A stretch of DNA of 64,000 nt from Alphaproteobacteria bacterium (lineage in GTDB: Bacteria > Pseudomonadota > Alphaproteobacteria > Geminicoccales > Geminicoccaceae), in assembly GCA_026990035.1 (NCBI GenBank), contig JALSIM010000041.1, forward strand, positions 124,001-188,000. Direction: 5' to 3'. Positions 51,828 through 64,000 of the stretch are shown piece after piece. The translations under genes and the position numbers were made by a program. Numbering within the stretch: the first letter of the stretch is position 1; each line of letters opens with the position of its first letter. The notes below the pieces were generated by a model, which was not told the DNA's origin, did no database searches, and saw only the letters and a list, made by a program, of their open reading frames with translations.

Positions 51828-53285
51828 ATGACGATCAGCTTGAGCATGCCGGTGACCCACGAGTTGAAGCCCAAGATCACCGTCGTCGGGGTCGGCGGTG
51901 CCGGGGGCAACGCCGTCAGCAACATGATCACCTCGCATCTGGAGGGGGTCGAGTTCCTCGCCTGCAACACCGATGCCCAGGCCCTCGCCAACTGCCTGAG
52001 CGACCGCAAGGTGCAGATCGGCACCACCATCACCCACGGGCTCGGCGCCGGCGCCCGACCGGAAATCGGCCGGGCGGCGGCCGAAGAGGCCCTCGACGAG
52101 ATCCTCGATCACCTGCAGGGCAGCCACATGGTGTTCATCACCGCCGGCATGGGCGGCGGCACCGGCACGGGGGCCGCCCCGGTGGTCGCGAGGGCGGTCC
52201 GCGAACAGGGGATCCTCACCGTCGGCGTCGTCACCAAGCCGTTCCATTTCGAGGGCGCGCACCGCATGCGCCTGGCCGAGGCCGGCATCGAGGAGCTGCA
52301 GGAGTACGTCGATACCCTGATCGTGATCCCCAACCAGAACCTGTTCCGCCTCGCCAACGAGCGCACCACCTTCGCCGAGGCCTTCCGGATGGCCGACGAA
52401 GTGCTGCACATGGGCGTGCGCGGGGTGACCGATCTGATCGTCATGCCCGGCCTCATCAATCTCGACTTCTCCGACATCCGGACGGTGATGAGCGAGATGG
52501 GCAAGGCGATGATGGGCACCGGCGAGGCCGAGGGCGAGAGCCGGGCCATCGACGCCGCCGAGGCGGCGATCTCCAATCCCCTGCTCGACGAGGTGTCGAT
52601 GAAGGGGGCCCGCGGGGTCCTCATCAGCATCACCGGCGGTGCCGATCTCACCCTGTTCGAGGTCGATGCGGCGGCCAACCGGATCCGCGAGGAGGTGGAC
52701 GCCGACGCCAACATCATCTTCGGCTCGACCTTCGACGATTCGATGCAGGGACGGCTGCGGGTGTCGGTGGTCGCCACCGGCATCGACGCCCCGGACGCCC
52801 GCCGCGAGGAAACCGCCGCCCAGGAAAGCCAGCCGGCGTCGGGTACCACCACCTTCCGCTTCCAGCCGCAGCTCCACAGCGCCCGCCCCTATCCGCCGGT
52901 GGGTCCCAACACTCCGCCGCGCGAACCGAGCCCGGCCGCTCGTCTGCGTCAGCCGAGCGCCGGAGGGACCGCCGAGGGGCGCGCGGAACCGCGCAGTTTC
53001 AGCCTGCCCTCCCTGGAGACCGGCCAGCGGGCGGCGCCGACCGCCGGGCCGCGGATGCGGCCGGCGGCCCGGGGCGAAGAGCGCGGGCGTAATCTGTTCG
53101 AGCGGATGCGCGATCTCGCCTGGGCACGGATGCCGGGCGGCGAGCGCGGCACCGCCGAACAGACCCGCCCGGAAGCCGAAGCGGAGCCCGGGCCGGCCGC
53201 CCGGAGTCGTGCCGAGACGGGCGCCGATCACGACGAGATCGGCGAAATCCCGACCTATCTGCGTCGCGAGAAGGTCGAGGGCTGA
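51828..53285 (+). CDS. ftsZ: Cell division GTPase FtsZ
   Basis: Tubulin-like protein of 485 residues. [22 protein letters not shown], the G-box [13 protein letters not shown] near residue 105, and the T7 loop [12 protein letters not shown] long disordered linker (about 320-465) precedes the C-terminal peptide [11 protein letters not shown] that binds FtsA. ATG 51828 has AAGGAGG at ideal spacing. It is the only dcw gene after rsmH with a >100-base upstream spacer, consistent with separate, higher expression. Confidence 0.98.
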   Translation: MTISLSMPVTHELKPKITVVGVGGAGGNAVSNMITSHLEGVEFLACNTDAQALANCLSDRKVQIGTTITHGLGAGARPEIGRAAAEEALDEILDHLQGSHMVFITAGMGGGTGTGAAPVVARAVREQGILTVGVVTKPFHFEGAHRMRLAEAGIEELQEYVDTLIVIPNQNLFRLANERTTFAEAFRMADEVLHMGVRGVTDLIVMPGLINLDFSDIRTVMSEMGKAMMGTGEAEGESRAIDAAEAAISNPLLDEVSMKGARGVLISITGGADLTLFEVDAAANRIREEVDADANIIFGSTFDDSMQGRLRVSVVATGIDAPDARREETAAQESQPASGTTTFRFQPQLHSARPYPPVGPNTPPREPSPAARLRQPSAGGTAEGRAEPRSFSLPSLETGQRAAPTAGPRMRPAARGEERGRNLFERMRDLAWARMPGGERGTAEQTRPEAEAEPGPAARSRAETGADHDEIGEIPTYLRREKVEG

Positions 53286-53310
53286 CCGGCGGGCGGATCG
53301 CCGGAACGGG

Positions 53311-53340
53311 AAAGGCGGCGGGGTCTCCCGCCGCCTTTTT
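53311..53340 (+). terminator. Intrinsic terminator after ftsZ
   Basis: A 12-bp stem (AAAGGCGGCGGG, 53311-53322, with 53327-53338) and a 4-base loop run into a T-tract that ends the dcw transcript. Confidence 0.93.
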
Positions 53341-53367
53341 CCGTTCCCGGTGCCCCGCGGGGAAGGC

Positions 53368-54210
53368 TCAGTGCGCCATCAAGACCGGCACCGTCATGTG
53401 TTCGAGAATGTGCTGGGTGACCCCGCCCAGCACCAGTTCCCGCAGTCGGGAATGGCCGTAACCGCCCATCACGATCATGTCCGCGCTCTCGTCGGCGGCG
53501 GTGGAGAGCAGGACGTCCGAAGGATCGAGCCCGCCGCTTTCGATGTCGCGGACCTCCACCTCGACACCGTGATGGGCGAGATGCGCGGCCATGTCGGCAC
53601 CGGCGATCGGCCCCACCCGTCCGCCGAGCTTCTGGGGATCGACGACCACGACGAAGACTCGCCGCGCGCTCACCAGGAGCGGCAGGGAATCGTTGATCGC
53701 CCGCACCGCTTCGCGCGAGCCGTCCCAGGCGCAGATCACCGTCTCCGGCGGCATGTTCCGATAGCCGATGTAGGGAACGATCAGCGCCGGGCGTCCGGAA
53801 TGCATGAAGGCCGCTTCCACCAGAAGCGCCATGTCGGCGCCGTCCACCTCGGGATCGGGCTGGCCGACGATGCTGATGTCGGCGTGGCGGGCGTGACGGG
53901 TGAACACGGCCGGCAGACGCTCGACGGGCGCGATCTCGAAACGCGGCTCGATGGGCCGGCCGAAGCGCCCCGCCCGCTCGTCCGCCCCGGCCAGCAGCGA
54001 GCGCGCGGTCTCCTCGGCCTGGCGCCGCTGCTCGCGCAGGATCTCCTCGGGAATCGTCACCCCCACCGCGGCCGGGACATAGGGCTCGGCGACGAGACAC
54101 AGCACGGCGAGATGCGCATCATGGGTGTCGGCGAGCTTCAGGGCGGCTTCGAACCGCGCCTCGCTCCCCTTGGTGTCGTCGATCTGGACGAGGATATCCT
54201 TGAAAGCCAT
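53368..54210 (-). CDS. Tandem universal stress protein (UspA family)
   Basis: 280 residues with two Usp domains. The first begins FKDILVQIDDTKGSEARFEAALKLA, and the second (from about residue 150) ends with MGGYGHSRLRELVLGGVTQHIL, containing the G-2x-G-9x-G nucleotide-binding pattern. ATG 54210 follows GGGAGGT. Convergent with ftsZ and divergent from the CYTH-CHAD gene. Stress role inferred from family. Confidence 0.93.
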   Translation of the reverse strand: MAFKDILVQIDDTKGSEARFEAALKLADTHDAHLAVLCLVAEPYVPAAVGVTIPEEILREQRRQAEETARSLLAGADERAGRFGRPIEPRFEIAPVERLPAVFTRHARHADISIVGQPDPEVDGADMALLVEAAFMHSGRPALIVPYIGYRNMPPETVICAWDGSREAVRAINDSLPLLVSARRVFVVVVDPQKLGGRVGPIAGADMAAHLAHHGVEVEVRDIESGGLDPSDVLLSTAADESADMIVMGGYGHSRLRELVLGGVTQHILEHMTVPVLMAH

Positions 54211-54303
54211 CCGTACCTCCCGCCGGCTGCAGTTCACGAGTCTTAGATAGGAACGTTCCGACCCGCGACAAAGACGCGGCCCGGCCACCTCCGCCGTTGC
54301 CCC

Positions 54304-55914
54304 GTGTCGCGACGGGCCTTAACACAGAATATCCGACGAGAGCGGCGCAAATTGGCAACAGGAACCGAACCGCATTGGCCACGCGAGATCGAGCTCAAGC
54401 TCGCGCTCGCCCCGGGCGACCAGGACGCGGTGCTCGATCATCCGCTGGTCCGCCGGCGCCTGGCCGCCGCCCCCCGGCAGGAGCGGCTGCACAGTCGCTA
54501 TTTCGACACGCCGGACCGCGCCCTCCGGGCGCGGGACGCGACCCTCAGGATCCGCCGGACGAGGCGGGGCTTCGTGCAGACCCTCAAGCTCGCCGACGAG
54601 CCTCGTGGCGCGCTCGCCGACCGAATCGAATGGAGCTGTCCGGTCGAGGATTTCGCCCCCCGGCCGGAACGCCTGCCCCCCGAACTCGCGTCCCGTGCCG
54701 GACTGAACCCCGGCATCCCCCTCGAACCCGTCTTCGAGACCCGCATCCTGCGCCGCACCGCCCGGCTTCGCTGGCGTGAATCGCCGGGCGGTAGAGTGGA
54801 GCTGGAGCTGGCGCTGGACCGCGGCCGGATCCTCGCAGGTGCACGGCGGGAACCCGTTTCCGAACTCGAACTGGAGCTTCGCCACGGGCCCGCCGCCGCG
54901 GCCTTCGCGTTCGCCGAACGGCTCGGCGAGGCGCTGCCGCTGCGACCCTCGAGCGCCGACAAGGCCGCCCGCGGTCACCTCCTCGACGGCGCGCCGCCGC
55001 CCTCCTACCGCGCCGTCCGGCCGCCCCTCGAGCCGTCGATGAGCAGCGCCGCCGCCTTCCGCCGGCTGCTGCGGGCGATCCTCGTTCACTGGCTGGCGAG
55101 TGACACGGCCGTCCGGTACGGCCGGGAGACGGAAGCCGTGCATCAGCTCAGGGTCGCCCTGCGGCGCGGCCTCGTGCTCTTCGGCCTGTTCCGAACGGTG
55201 CTCCCGGTCGCCGACCGGGAGCGCCTGCGCCGGCGGACCAAGACCATCCTCGCGGGCCTGGCCGAAATGCGCGAGCTCGACGTGGTGCGGGCCGAGTTCC
55301 TGGAAACCGTCCCCGCGGCGGGGGAAGACGCGGCGGCGTTGATCGCGCCGCTCGAGCTGCGGCGTGCCAAGGTGCGCAACGCGGTGCTGGCGCTCCTCGA
55401 ATCGCCCGCCTACGCGGCCTTCCTCCTCGAGCTCGCCGCCTGGCTGGAGCGGGAGGGCTGGCGCGAACATGCCGATGCCGCCCTGCTGCTGCGCCAGGAA
55501 CTGCCGGTGGCCGAGCATGCGTCCCGCGTGCTGGGCCGGTGCGGAAGGCGGCTCGCCCGTGCCTGCCGCCATCTCGATCGGCTGGACGTCGAGGGCCGCC
55601 ACGAGCTGCGCCTCGCCGCCAAACGCCTGCGTTACGCCATCGATTTCTTCGCCCCGCTCTACCCGGCCGGAAGGACCGCCGCCTGGCTCCGGCGGCTGCG
55701 GCGTCTCCAGGATCTCCTCGGCGAGGACAGCGATTTCGCTTCCCTGCGCCCGGTTCTCGACCGTCTCCTCGCCGAGGCGCCGCGGCGCGATCGGGAGCGG
55801 CTGGCATCGGCGGCCGGCTTCGTCCTCGGCTGGCACCGCCACCGTCTCGCCATCCTCCCCCGCCGGCTGGAGAAGGAGGTCGCGAAGCTCCGCGCCCTGC
55901 GGCCGCCCTGGTGA
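54304..55914 (+). CDS. CYTH-CHAD domain protein
   Basis: Up to 536 residues. The CYTH domain carries the ExExK signature (EIELK, residues 28-32) and the strand pattern SRYFDTPDRALRARDATLRIR, typical of triphosphate-tunnel enzymes. The CHAD domain follows from about 245, with EAVHQLRVALRR and HELRLAAKRLRYAIDFF, positively charged helices that bind polyphosphate. Start uncertain: GTG 54304 lacks a ribosome site, and TTG 54352 would begin 10 residues before the CYTH motif. Likely triphosphatase or polyphosphate-granule protein. Confidence 0.88.
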   Translation: MSRRALTQNIRRERRKLATGTEPHWPREIELKLALAPGDQDAVLDHPLVRRRLAAAPRQERLHSRYFDTPDRALRARDATLRIRRTRRGFVQTLKLADEPRGALADRIEWSCPVEDFAPRPERLPPELASRAGLNPGIPLEPVFETRILRRTARLRWRESPGGRVELELALDRGRILAGARREPVSELELELRHGPAAAAFAFAERLGEALPLRPSSADKAARGHLLDGAPPPSYRAVRPPLEPSMSSAAAFRRLLRAILVHWLASDTAVRYGRETEAVHQLRVALRRGLVLFGLFRTVLPVADRERLRRRTKTILAGLAEMRELDVVRAEFLETVPAAGEDAAALIAPLELRRAKVRNAVLALLESPAYAAFLLELAAWLEREGWREHADAALLLRQELPVAEHASRVLGRCGRRLARACRHLDRLDVEGRHELRLAAKRLRYAIDFFAPLYPAGRTAAWLRRLRRLQDLLGEDSDFASLRPVLDRLLAEAPRRDRERLASAAGFVLGWHRHRLAILPRRLEKEVAKLRALRPPW

Positions 55915-55924
55915 AGCCGCCGCT

Positions 55925-56335
55925 TCAGGCGGCCCCGCTCCGGCGGCGGGGTGCGACCGGCGCCTGCCGCTCGACCACCGCCTTGACGAGGGCGGCGAGG
56001 GCGGCCTTGACGCCGGTGTCGTCGATCTCGCTGAAACCGCGGGCGAGTTCGATCAGGCTGCGGTCGCGGGCGCCGTGGCCGGTGCCGCCGCCCTCGCCCT
56101 CCTCGCGCGCCTCGAAGCCGGCCAGGAAATAGTCGAGGGAGACCTCCAGGCGACGGGCGATCAGATGGAGACTGCCGGCGGGAATCCGGTTGGCGCCGGT
56201 TTCGTACTTCTGGATCTGCTGGTAGGAGACGCCGATGGTACGCGCGAGCTGCTCCTGGGTCAGTCCGAGCTGAGTACGGCGACGACGGATGCGTTCACCT
56301 ATATACTGCTCGAGCGTCGGTTTGCGCCTGCTCAC
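55925..56335 (-). CDS. XRE-family transcriptional regulator
   Basis: About 136 residues. The helix-turn-helix is RIRRRRTQLGLTQEQLARTIGVSYQQIQKYETGANRI near residues 14-50 (given in part), followed by LEVSLDYFLAGFE and a C-terminal helix. GTG 56335 has GGAAGGA 4-5 bases upstream and is preferred over GTG 56371. Divergent from bamD. An inverted repeat lies between them. Targets unknown. Confidence 0.85.
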   Translation of the reverse strand: MSRRKPTLEQYIGERIRRRRTQLGLTQEQLARTIGVSYQQIQKYETGANRIPAGSLHLIARRLEVSLDYFLAGFEAREEGEGGGTGHGARDRSLIELARGFSEIDDTGVKAALAALVKAVVERQAPVAPRRRSGAA

Positions 56336-56379
56336 CTGTTCCTTCCCCGACGGGCGGGTGGGCACCCGCACCGCGCTGG

Positions 56380-56413
56380 TTTACGTTGTCGCCGCCGCCG
56401 GCGAGTGTAAACC
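56380..56413. promoter_or_regulatory. Inverted repeat between the XRE regulator and bamD
   Basis: GGTTTAC (56380-56386) and GTAAACC (56407-56413) are exact inverted repeats 20 bases apart, a possible binding site of the adjacent XRE protein. Confidence 0.35.
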
Positions 56414-56541
56414 GCCGACGAAGGTTCTACAATTCCGGTGAAGTCACGGGTGAAAGGCGGGGCGCCCCCCGTGACCGGAGCGGAAGGATCGAGACGAACG
56501 TGACGGTGAAATCTTCGTTCTTTGCGGGAGGTCTGTCCGGC

Positions 56542-57330
56542 ATGCGGTCACTCGTGGCATCGACGGCGCTTCTTTTTCTGGCCGCCTGCGCCACCGGCGG
56601 CAACGAGGCCGAATATGTCGAGCGGCCGGTGGAAGAGCTCTACAACGAGGCCTACGAGCTCGTCCGGGCGGAGGACTACACGGCGGCGGCCGAGGCCTTC
56701 GAGGAGGTCGAGCGGCAGCACCCCTACTCCCAGTGGGCGACCCGCGCCCAGGTGATGGCCGCCTACGCCTACTACGAGGCCGGGGAATACGACGCCGCCA
56801 TCGCCGCCGCCGAGCGCTTCATCGAGTTGCATCCCGGCAACAAGGACGTGCCCTACGCGCAGTATCTGATCGGCATCTCCTATTACGAGCGCATCTCGGA
56901 CGTCGGCCGCGACCAGGGGATGACCGAGGAGGCGCTGCGCGCCTTCACCGAGCTGGTGCGCCGCTATCCCGACAGCCCCTACGCCCGGGACGCCCAGCTC
57001 AAGATCGATCTCGTGCGCGACCATCTGGCCGGCAAGGAGATGGAGATCGGCCGCTTCTACCAGCGGCGCGGCCAGTATCTGGCGGCCATCAACCGCTTCC
57101 GCAACGTCGTCGAGAACTACCAGACCACCACCCATGTGCCGGAAGCCCTGCACCGGCTGGTCGAATCCTACCTCGCCCTCGGCGTCGAGGACGAGGCCGA
57201 GGCGGCGGCCGCGGTGCTCGGTTACAACTATCCCGACAGCAAATGGTACGAACGCTCCTACGCCCTGCTCACCGGTCGCGGTCTGAGCCCCGAGGCGGAC
57301 CGCGAGTCCTGGTTCTCGCGCCTCTTCTGA
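56542..57330 (+). CDS. bamD: Outer membrane assembly lipoprotein BamD
   Basis: 262-residue precursor with signal peptide and lipobox LAAC (Cys16). The mature part is built of TPR-like helices: EELYNEAYELVRAEDY, YAYYEAGEYDAAIAAAERFI, YPDSPYARDAQ and RFYQRRGQYLAAINRF. Component of the BAM complex. GGGAGG is 10 bases before ATG 56542. recN follows after 21 bases. Confidence 0.96.
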   Translation: MRSLVASTALLFLAACATGGNEAEYVERPVEELYNEAYELVRAEDYTAAAEAFEEVERQHPYSQWATRAQVMAAYAYYEAGEYDAAIAAAERFIELHPGNKDVPYAQYLIGISYYERISDVGRDQGMTEEALRAFTELVRRYPDSPYARDAQLKIDLVRDHLAGKEMEIGRFYQRRGQYLAAINRFRNVVENYQTTTHVPEALHRLVESYLALGVEDEAEAAAAVLGYNYPDSKWYERSYALLTGRGLSPEADRESWFSRLF

Positions 57331-57351
57331 GGGAGCGACGCCGGAAACCGC

Positions 57352-61447
<4,096 letters not shown>

Positions 61448-61488
61448 GAGGCGACGTGCGCCGGACCGGGGATCGCCGCGGCCGGAGA

Positions 61489-63288
61489 TCAGAGCGGGGC
61501 GCAGGCGGCTTCCAGCCAGGCGCGATGCTCGGCGTCCAGCGCCGGTGACAGGCTCTCGCGCACCCGCCGATGATAGGCGTCCAACCAGGCCCGCTCACCG
61601 GCGGTCAGGAGCCCGGGCAGGATCAGCCGCCGGTCGATGGGCGCCAGGGTCAGCGTCTCGAATTCCAGGAGCGGCCTGTCGCCTCCCTCCGTCCGCTCCG
61701 CGCAGGGCCGGACCAGCAGCAGATTCTCGATCCGGATGCCGTAGGCCCCGGGCCGGTAGCAGCCGGGTTCGTTGGAGAGGATCATCCCCGGTTCCAGGGC
61801 CACCGCGGAGCCCGTCTTGGCGATCCGCGGCGGCCCCTCGTGCACGCAGAGATAGCTGCCGACCCCGTGACCGGTGCCGTGATCGTAGTCGAGACCGGCC
61901 TCCCACAACGGGAGCCGGGCGAGGCTGTCGAGCTGGGCGCCGCCGGTGCCTTCGGGAAAGCGCACGGTGGCGAGGGCGATGTGTCCCTTGAGCACCCGGG
62001 TGAAATGCTCGCGCATGGCCGCCGCCGGTCGGCCGAGGGCCACCGTCCGGGTGATGTCGGTGGTGCCGTCCAGGTAGTGGCCGCCGGAATCCATCAGCAG
62101 CAGCGTCTCGCCGGTGAGCGGCCGGGCCCTGTCTGCGGTCACCCGGTAGTGGACGACGGCGCCGTTGGGGCCGTGCCCGGCGATGGTCTCGAAACTGGGG
62201 CCGCGGTAGAGGGGATCGCGGGAACGTTCCGCCTCCAGCCGCCGGACGACGTCCAGTTCGGTGACCGAACCGTCGAGGGGAAGCTCGTCGAGCCACTTGA
62301 GAACCCGGACGACGGCGACCCCGTCCCGGCGGTGCGCGCGCCGCGCACCCTCCATCTCGACCGGATTCTTCCTGGCCTTGGCCAGGATCACCGGATCTTC
62401 CTCTTCGAGCGGTGGCCGACCGCCGGCGGTCAGCCGATCGAGGAACCCCGCGCGAACCAGGCGCGGATCGGCGATCACCGCCTCGCCCCCGCGCGCGAGC
62501 GCATCGAGAGCCGCGCCGAAGGTCTCGTAGGGTTCGACCAGGACCTCCTCCTCGAGCCGGAGATCGGCGGGCAGCTTGCGGGCGTCGACGAACCAGCGGC
62601 ATCGGCCGTCGCGGTGCAGCAGGGCGAAGCTCAGGATCACCGGATTGAACGGGATGTCGCTGCCGCGGAGATTGAGCAGCCAGCAGATGGCGTCGGTGGC
62701 GGTGAGGACCAGCCATTCGGCGTCGAGCTCGGCGATCGCCCGTCCGATTTCCCGCCGCTTCTCGCGGGCCGTGCGACCGGCGTGGACGAGCTCGTGGGGC
62801 GTGACCCGACCGACCGGCGGCGGCGGCCGATCGGTCCAGACGGCATCCACCGGATTGCGCCGGACGGCGACGAGATCGGCACCGCGGCGCCGGCAGACCC
62901 GTTCGATGCGTTCACGCTCGGCCTTGGTGACGAGATAGGGATCGTAGCCCAGCCGCTGTCCGGGCTGGAGATGCCGGGCCAGCCATTTGGCGGGCGGTTC
63001 GCGGCCGAGATGACAGGTCTCGAACAGCCGCGGATCCACCTCCTCCCGCACCTGCAGCGTGTAACGGCCGTCGGTGAAGACGGCGGCACGATCGGGCAGG
63101 ACCAGGACGACCGCCGCCGATCCGGTGAACCCGCTGAGCCAGGCCACCCGTTCCTCGTGCGGCGGCAGATACTCGCTGCCGTGGGGATCGGTGCGCGGCA
63201 GCCAGAGCCCGTCGAGGCCGTCCCGCTGGAGCAGCCGCCGCAATCGTGCGAGACGCTCGGCGGGCCCCCGGTCCGGCTCACCCGTCAT
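61489..63288 (-). CDS. pepP: Aminopeptidase P family protein (Xaa-Pro, M24B)
   Basis: 599 residues, the long three-domain form. Two creatinase-like N-terminal domains precede the M24 domain with metal ligands in LLLMDSGGHYLDGTTDITRT, HGTGHGVGSYLCVHEGP, SNEPGCY and IRIENLLLV. Cleaves N-terminal residues before proline. No signal peptide. 77 bases separate it from infC. Confidence 0.95.
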   Translation of the reverse strand: MTGEPDRGPAERLARLRRLLQRDGLDGLWLPRTDPHGSEYLPPHEERVAWLSGFTGSAAVVLVLPDRAAVFTDGRYTLQVREEVDPRLFETCHLGREPPAKWLARHLQPGQRLGYDPYLVTKAERERIERVCRRRGADLVAVRRNPVDAVWTDRPPPPVGRVTPHELVHAGRTAREKRREIGRAIAELDAEWLVLTATDAICWLLNLRGSDIPFNPVILSFALLHRDGRCRWFVDARKLPADLRLEEEVLVEPYETFGAALDALARGGEAVIADPRLVRAGFLDRLTAGGRPPLEEEDPVILAKARKNPVEMEGARRAHRRDGVAVVRVLKWLDELPLDGSVTELDVVRRLEAERSRDPLYRGPSFETIAGHGPNGAVVHYRVTADRARPLTGETLLLMDSGGHYLDGTTDITRTVALGRPAAAMREHFTRVLKGHIALATVRFPEGTGGAQLDSLARLPLWEAGLDYDHGTGHGVGSYLCVHEGPPRIAKTGSAVALEPGMILSNEPGCYRPGAYGIRIENLLLVRPCAERTEGGDRPLLEFETLTLAPIDRRLILPGLLTAGERAWLDAYHRRVRESLSPALDAEHRAWLEAACAPL

Positions 63289-63365
63289 CGCCGCTCCTCC
63301 TCGACGGTCCGCTCCGATCGTCGATCACCGCGGAAGACGGCCGGGACACGGCCCGTTTCCGTGGG

Positions 63366-63887
63366 CTATTTGGCCGGCGCCATGACCATGACCATCTGGC
63401 GGCCTTCGAGACGCGGCATCTGCTCGATCTTGGCAAGACCCTCGACGTCCTTCTTGACCCGGTCGAAAATCTCGAGAGCCAGATGCTGGTGGGCCATTTC
63501 CCGGCCACGGAAACGCAACGTGATCTTGACTTTGTCGCCTTCCTGGAGAAAATCCCTGACCTTCCTCATCTTGATCTGATAATCGTTTTCGTCGATATTC
63601 GGACGCATCTTGATTTCTTTGACTTCGATGATCTTCTGCTTCTTCCGGGCGGCGCTCGCCTTCTTCTGTGCTTCGTATTTGAAACGTCCGTAATCGAGAA
63701 TCTTGCAGACCGGCGGGGTCGCGTTGGCCGCCACCTCGACCAGATCCAATCCGACCTGTTCCGCGCGTGCCAGCGCTTGCTCGAGCGGCACCACTCCCAC
63801 CATGTTGCCCTGTTCGTCGACCAAACGGACTTCCCGCGCGTCGATGCGATCGTTGACGCGGTATTCTTCGCGTAAAGTGGGGCTCAT
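63366..63887 (-). CDS. infC: Translation initiation factor IF-3
   Basis: 173 residues. [16 protein letters not shown] at the start, [29 protein letters not shown] in the linker region, and the C-domain with [18 protein letters not shown] 63887 is used, since an in-frame TGA lies four codons upstream. AGGAGG is 13 bases before it, longer than usual. The rare start codons used by enterobacterial infC for autocontrol are not seen. Confidence 0.97.
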   Translation of the reverse strand: MSPTLREEYRVNDRIDAREVRLVDEQGNMVGVVPLEQALARAEQVGLDLVEVAANATPPVCKILDYGRFKYEAQKKASAARKKQKIIEVKEIKMRPNIDENDYQIKMRKVRDFLQEGDKVKITLRFRGREMAHQHLALEIFDRVKKDVEGLAKIEQMPRLEGRQMVMVMAPAK

Positions 63888-63965
63888 GAAGGTCGATCAA
63901 CCTCCTGTTGTTGGCTCGGGTGCGCGCTCCCCCGCCGGTTCGTCGGCCGAACCCGCGATTGCCAA

Positions 63966-63992
63966 ACTATACGTCCGGTGAGCGCCATTCAA
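63966..63992 (-). promoter_or_regulatory. Candidate infC promoter
   Basis: Minus-strand TTGAAT (63987-63992) and TATAGT (63966-63971) are 15 bases apart, shorter than ideal. Predicted start near 63955-63960. Confidence 0.35.
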
Positions 63993-64000
63993 GCATCGGG

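Overview
The window is high-GC, densely coded bacterial chromosome, most likely from a Rhodospirillales-like alphaproteobacterium. Four things point there: an aglEFGAK-type alpha-glucoside operon, the order lptM-lysA-TIGR02302, a division/cell-wall (dcw) cluster followed by bamD-recN-ligA, and DUF2244, DUF599, DUF971 and DUF190 neighbours. No transposase, integrase, phage gene or CRISPR array was seen.

Layout. 1-5916 (minus) is an alpha-glucoside ABC uptake and hydrolysis operon, cut at the left edge inside aglK. 6010-11433 holds an alpha/beta hydrolase, a phosphonate-monoester-hydrolase-like sulfatase, nth, a DUF2244 protein, a DUF4332 protein behind an AT-rich palindromic region, and dapB. 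11577-13908 (plus) is a compact operon of a nicotinamidase-like hydrolase, a type III polyketide synthase and an ICMT-type methyltransferase. Carbonic anhydrase and acs follow on the minus strand, then a DUF599 gene and a minus-strand operon cnoX / Lon-N-domain / trm112-like / DUF971. A tRNA-Gly(GCC) at 20141 is followed by 670 bases without a protein gene. That gap carries two strong intrinsic terminators and probably two small RNAs. Then come crcB-DUF190-dksA-like, a hotdog thioesterase, parE, pyk, an orphan family-5 binding protein facing a dimethylglycine/sarcosine-dehydrogenase-like flavoprotein, lptM-lysA-TIGR02302-amidase, and the RNase P RNA gene.

35787-53285 (plus) is a nearly complete dcw cluster: rsmH ftsL ftsI murE murF mraY murD ftsW murG murC murB ddlB ftsQ ftsA ftsZ. 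Most junctions are start/stop overlaps. Two junctions are not: the roughly 500-base leader before rsmH (no mraZ, two exact DnaA boxes) and the 103-base ftsA-ftsZ spacer with two hairpins. A strong terminator closes the cluster after ftsZ. The position where related genomes often carry lpxC is occupied by a universal stress protein, a CYTH-CHAD protein and an XRE regulator, before bamD-recN-ligA resumes. The right edge holds an M24 aminopeptidase and infC.

No wholly new multi-gene system was found. The most promising unexplained signals are the tandem small-RNA-like units downstream of tRNA-Gly, the paired palindromes upstream of the DUF4332 gene, the 23-base dyad between acs and the DUF599 gene, the rsmH leader, and the nicotinamidase-like / type III PKS / methyltransferase operon.
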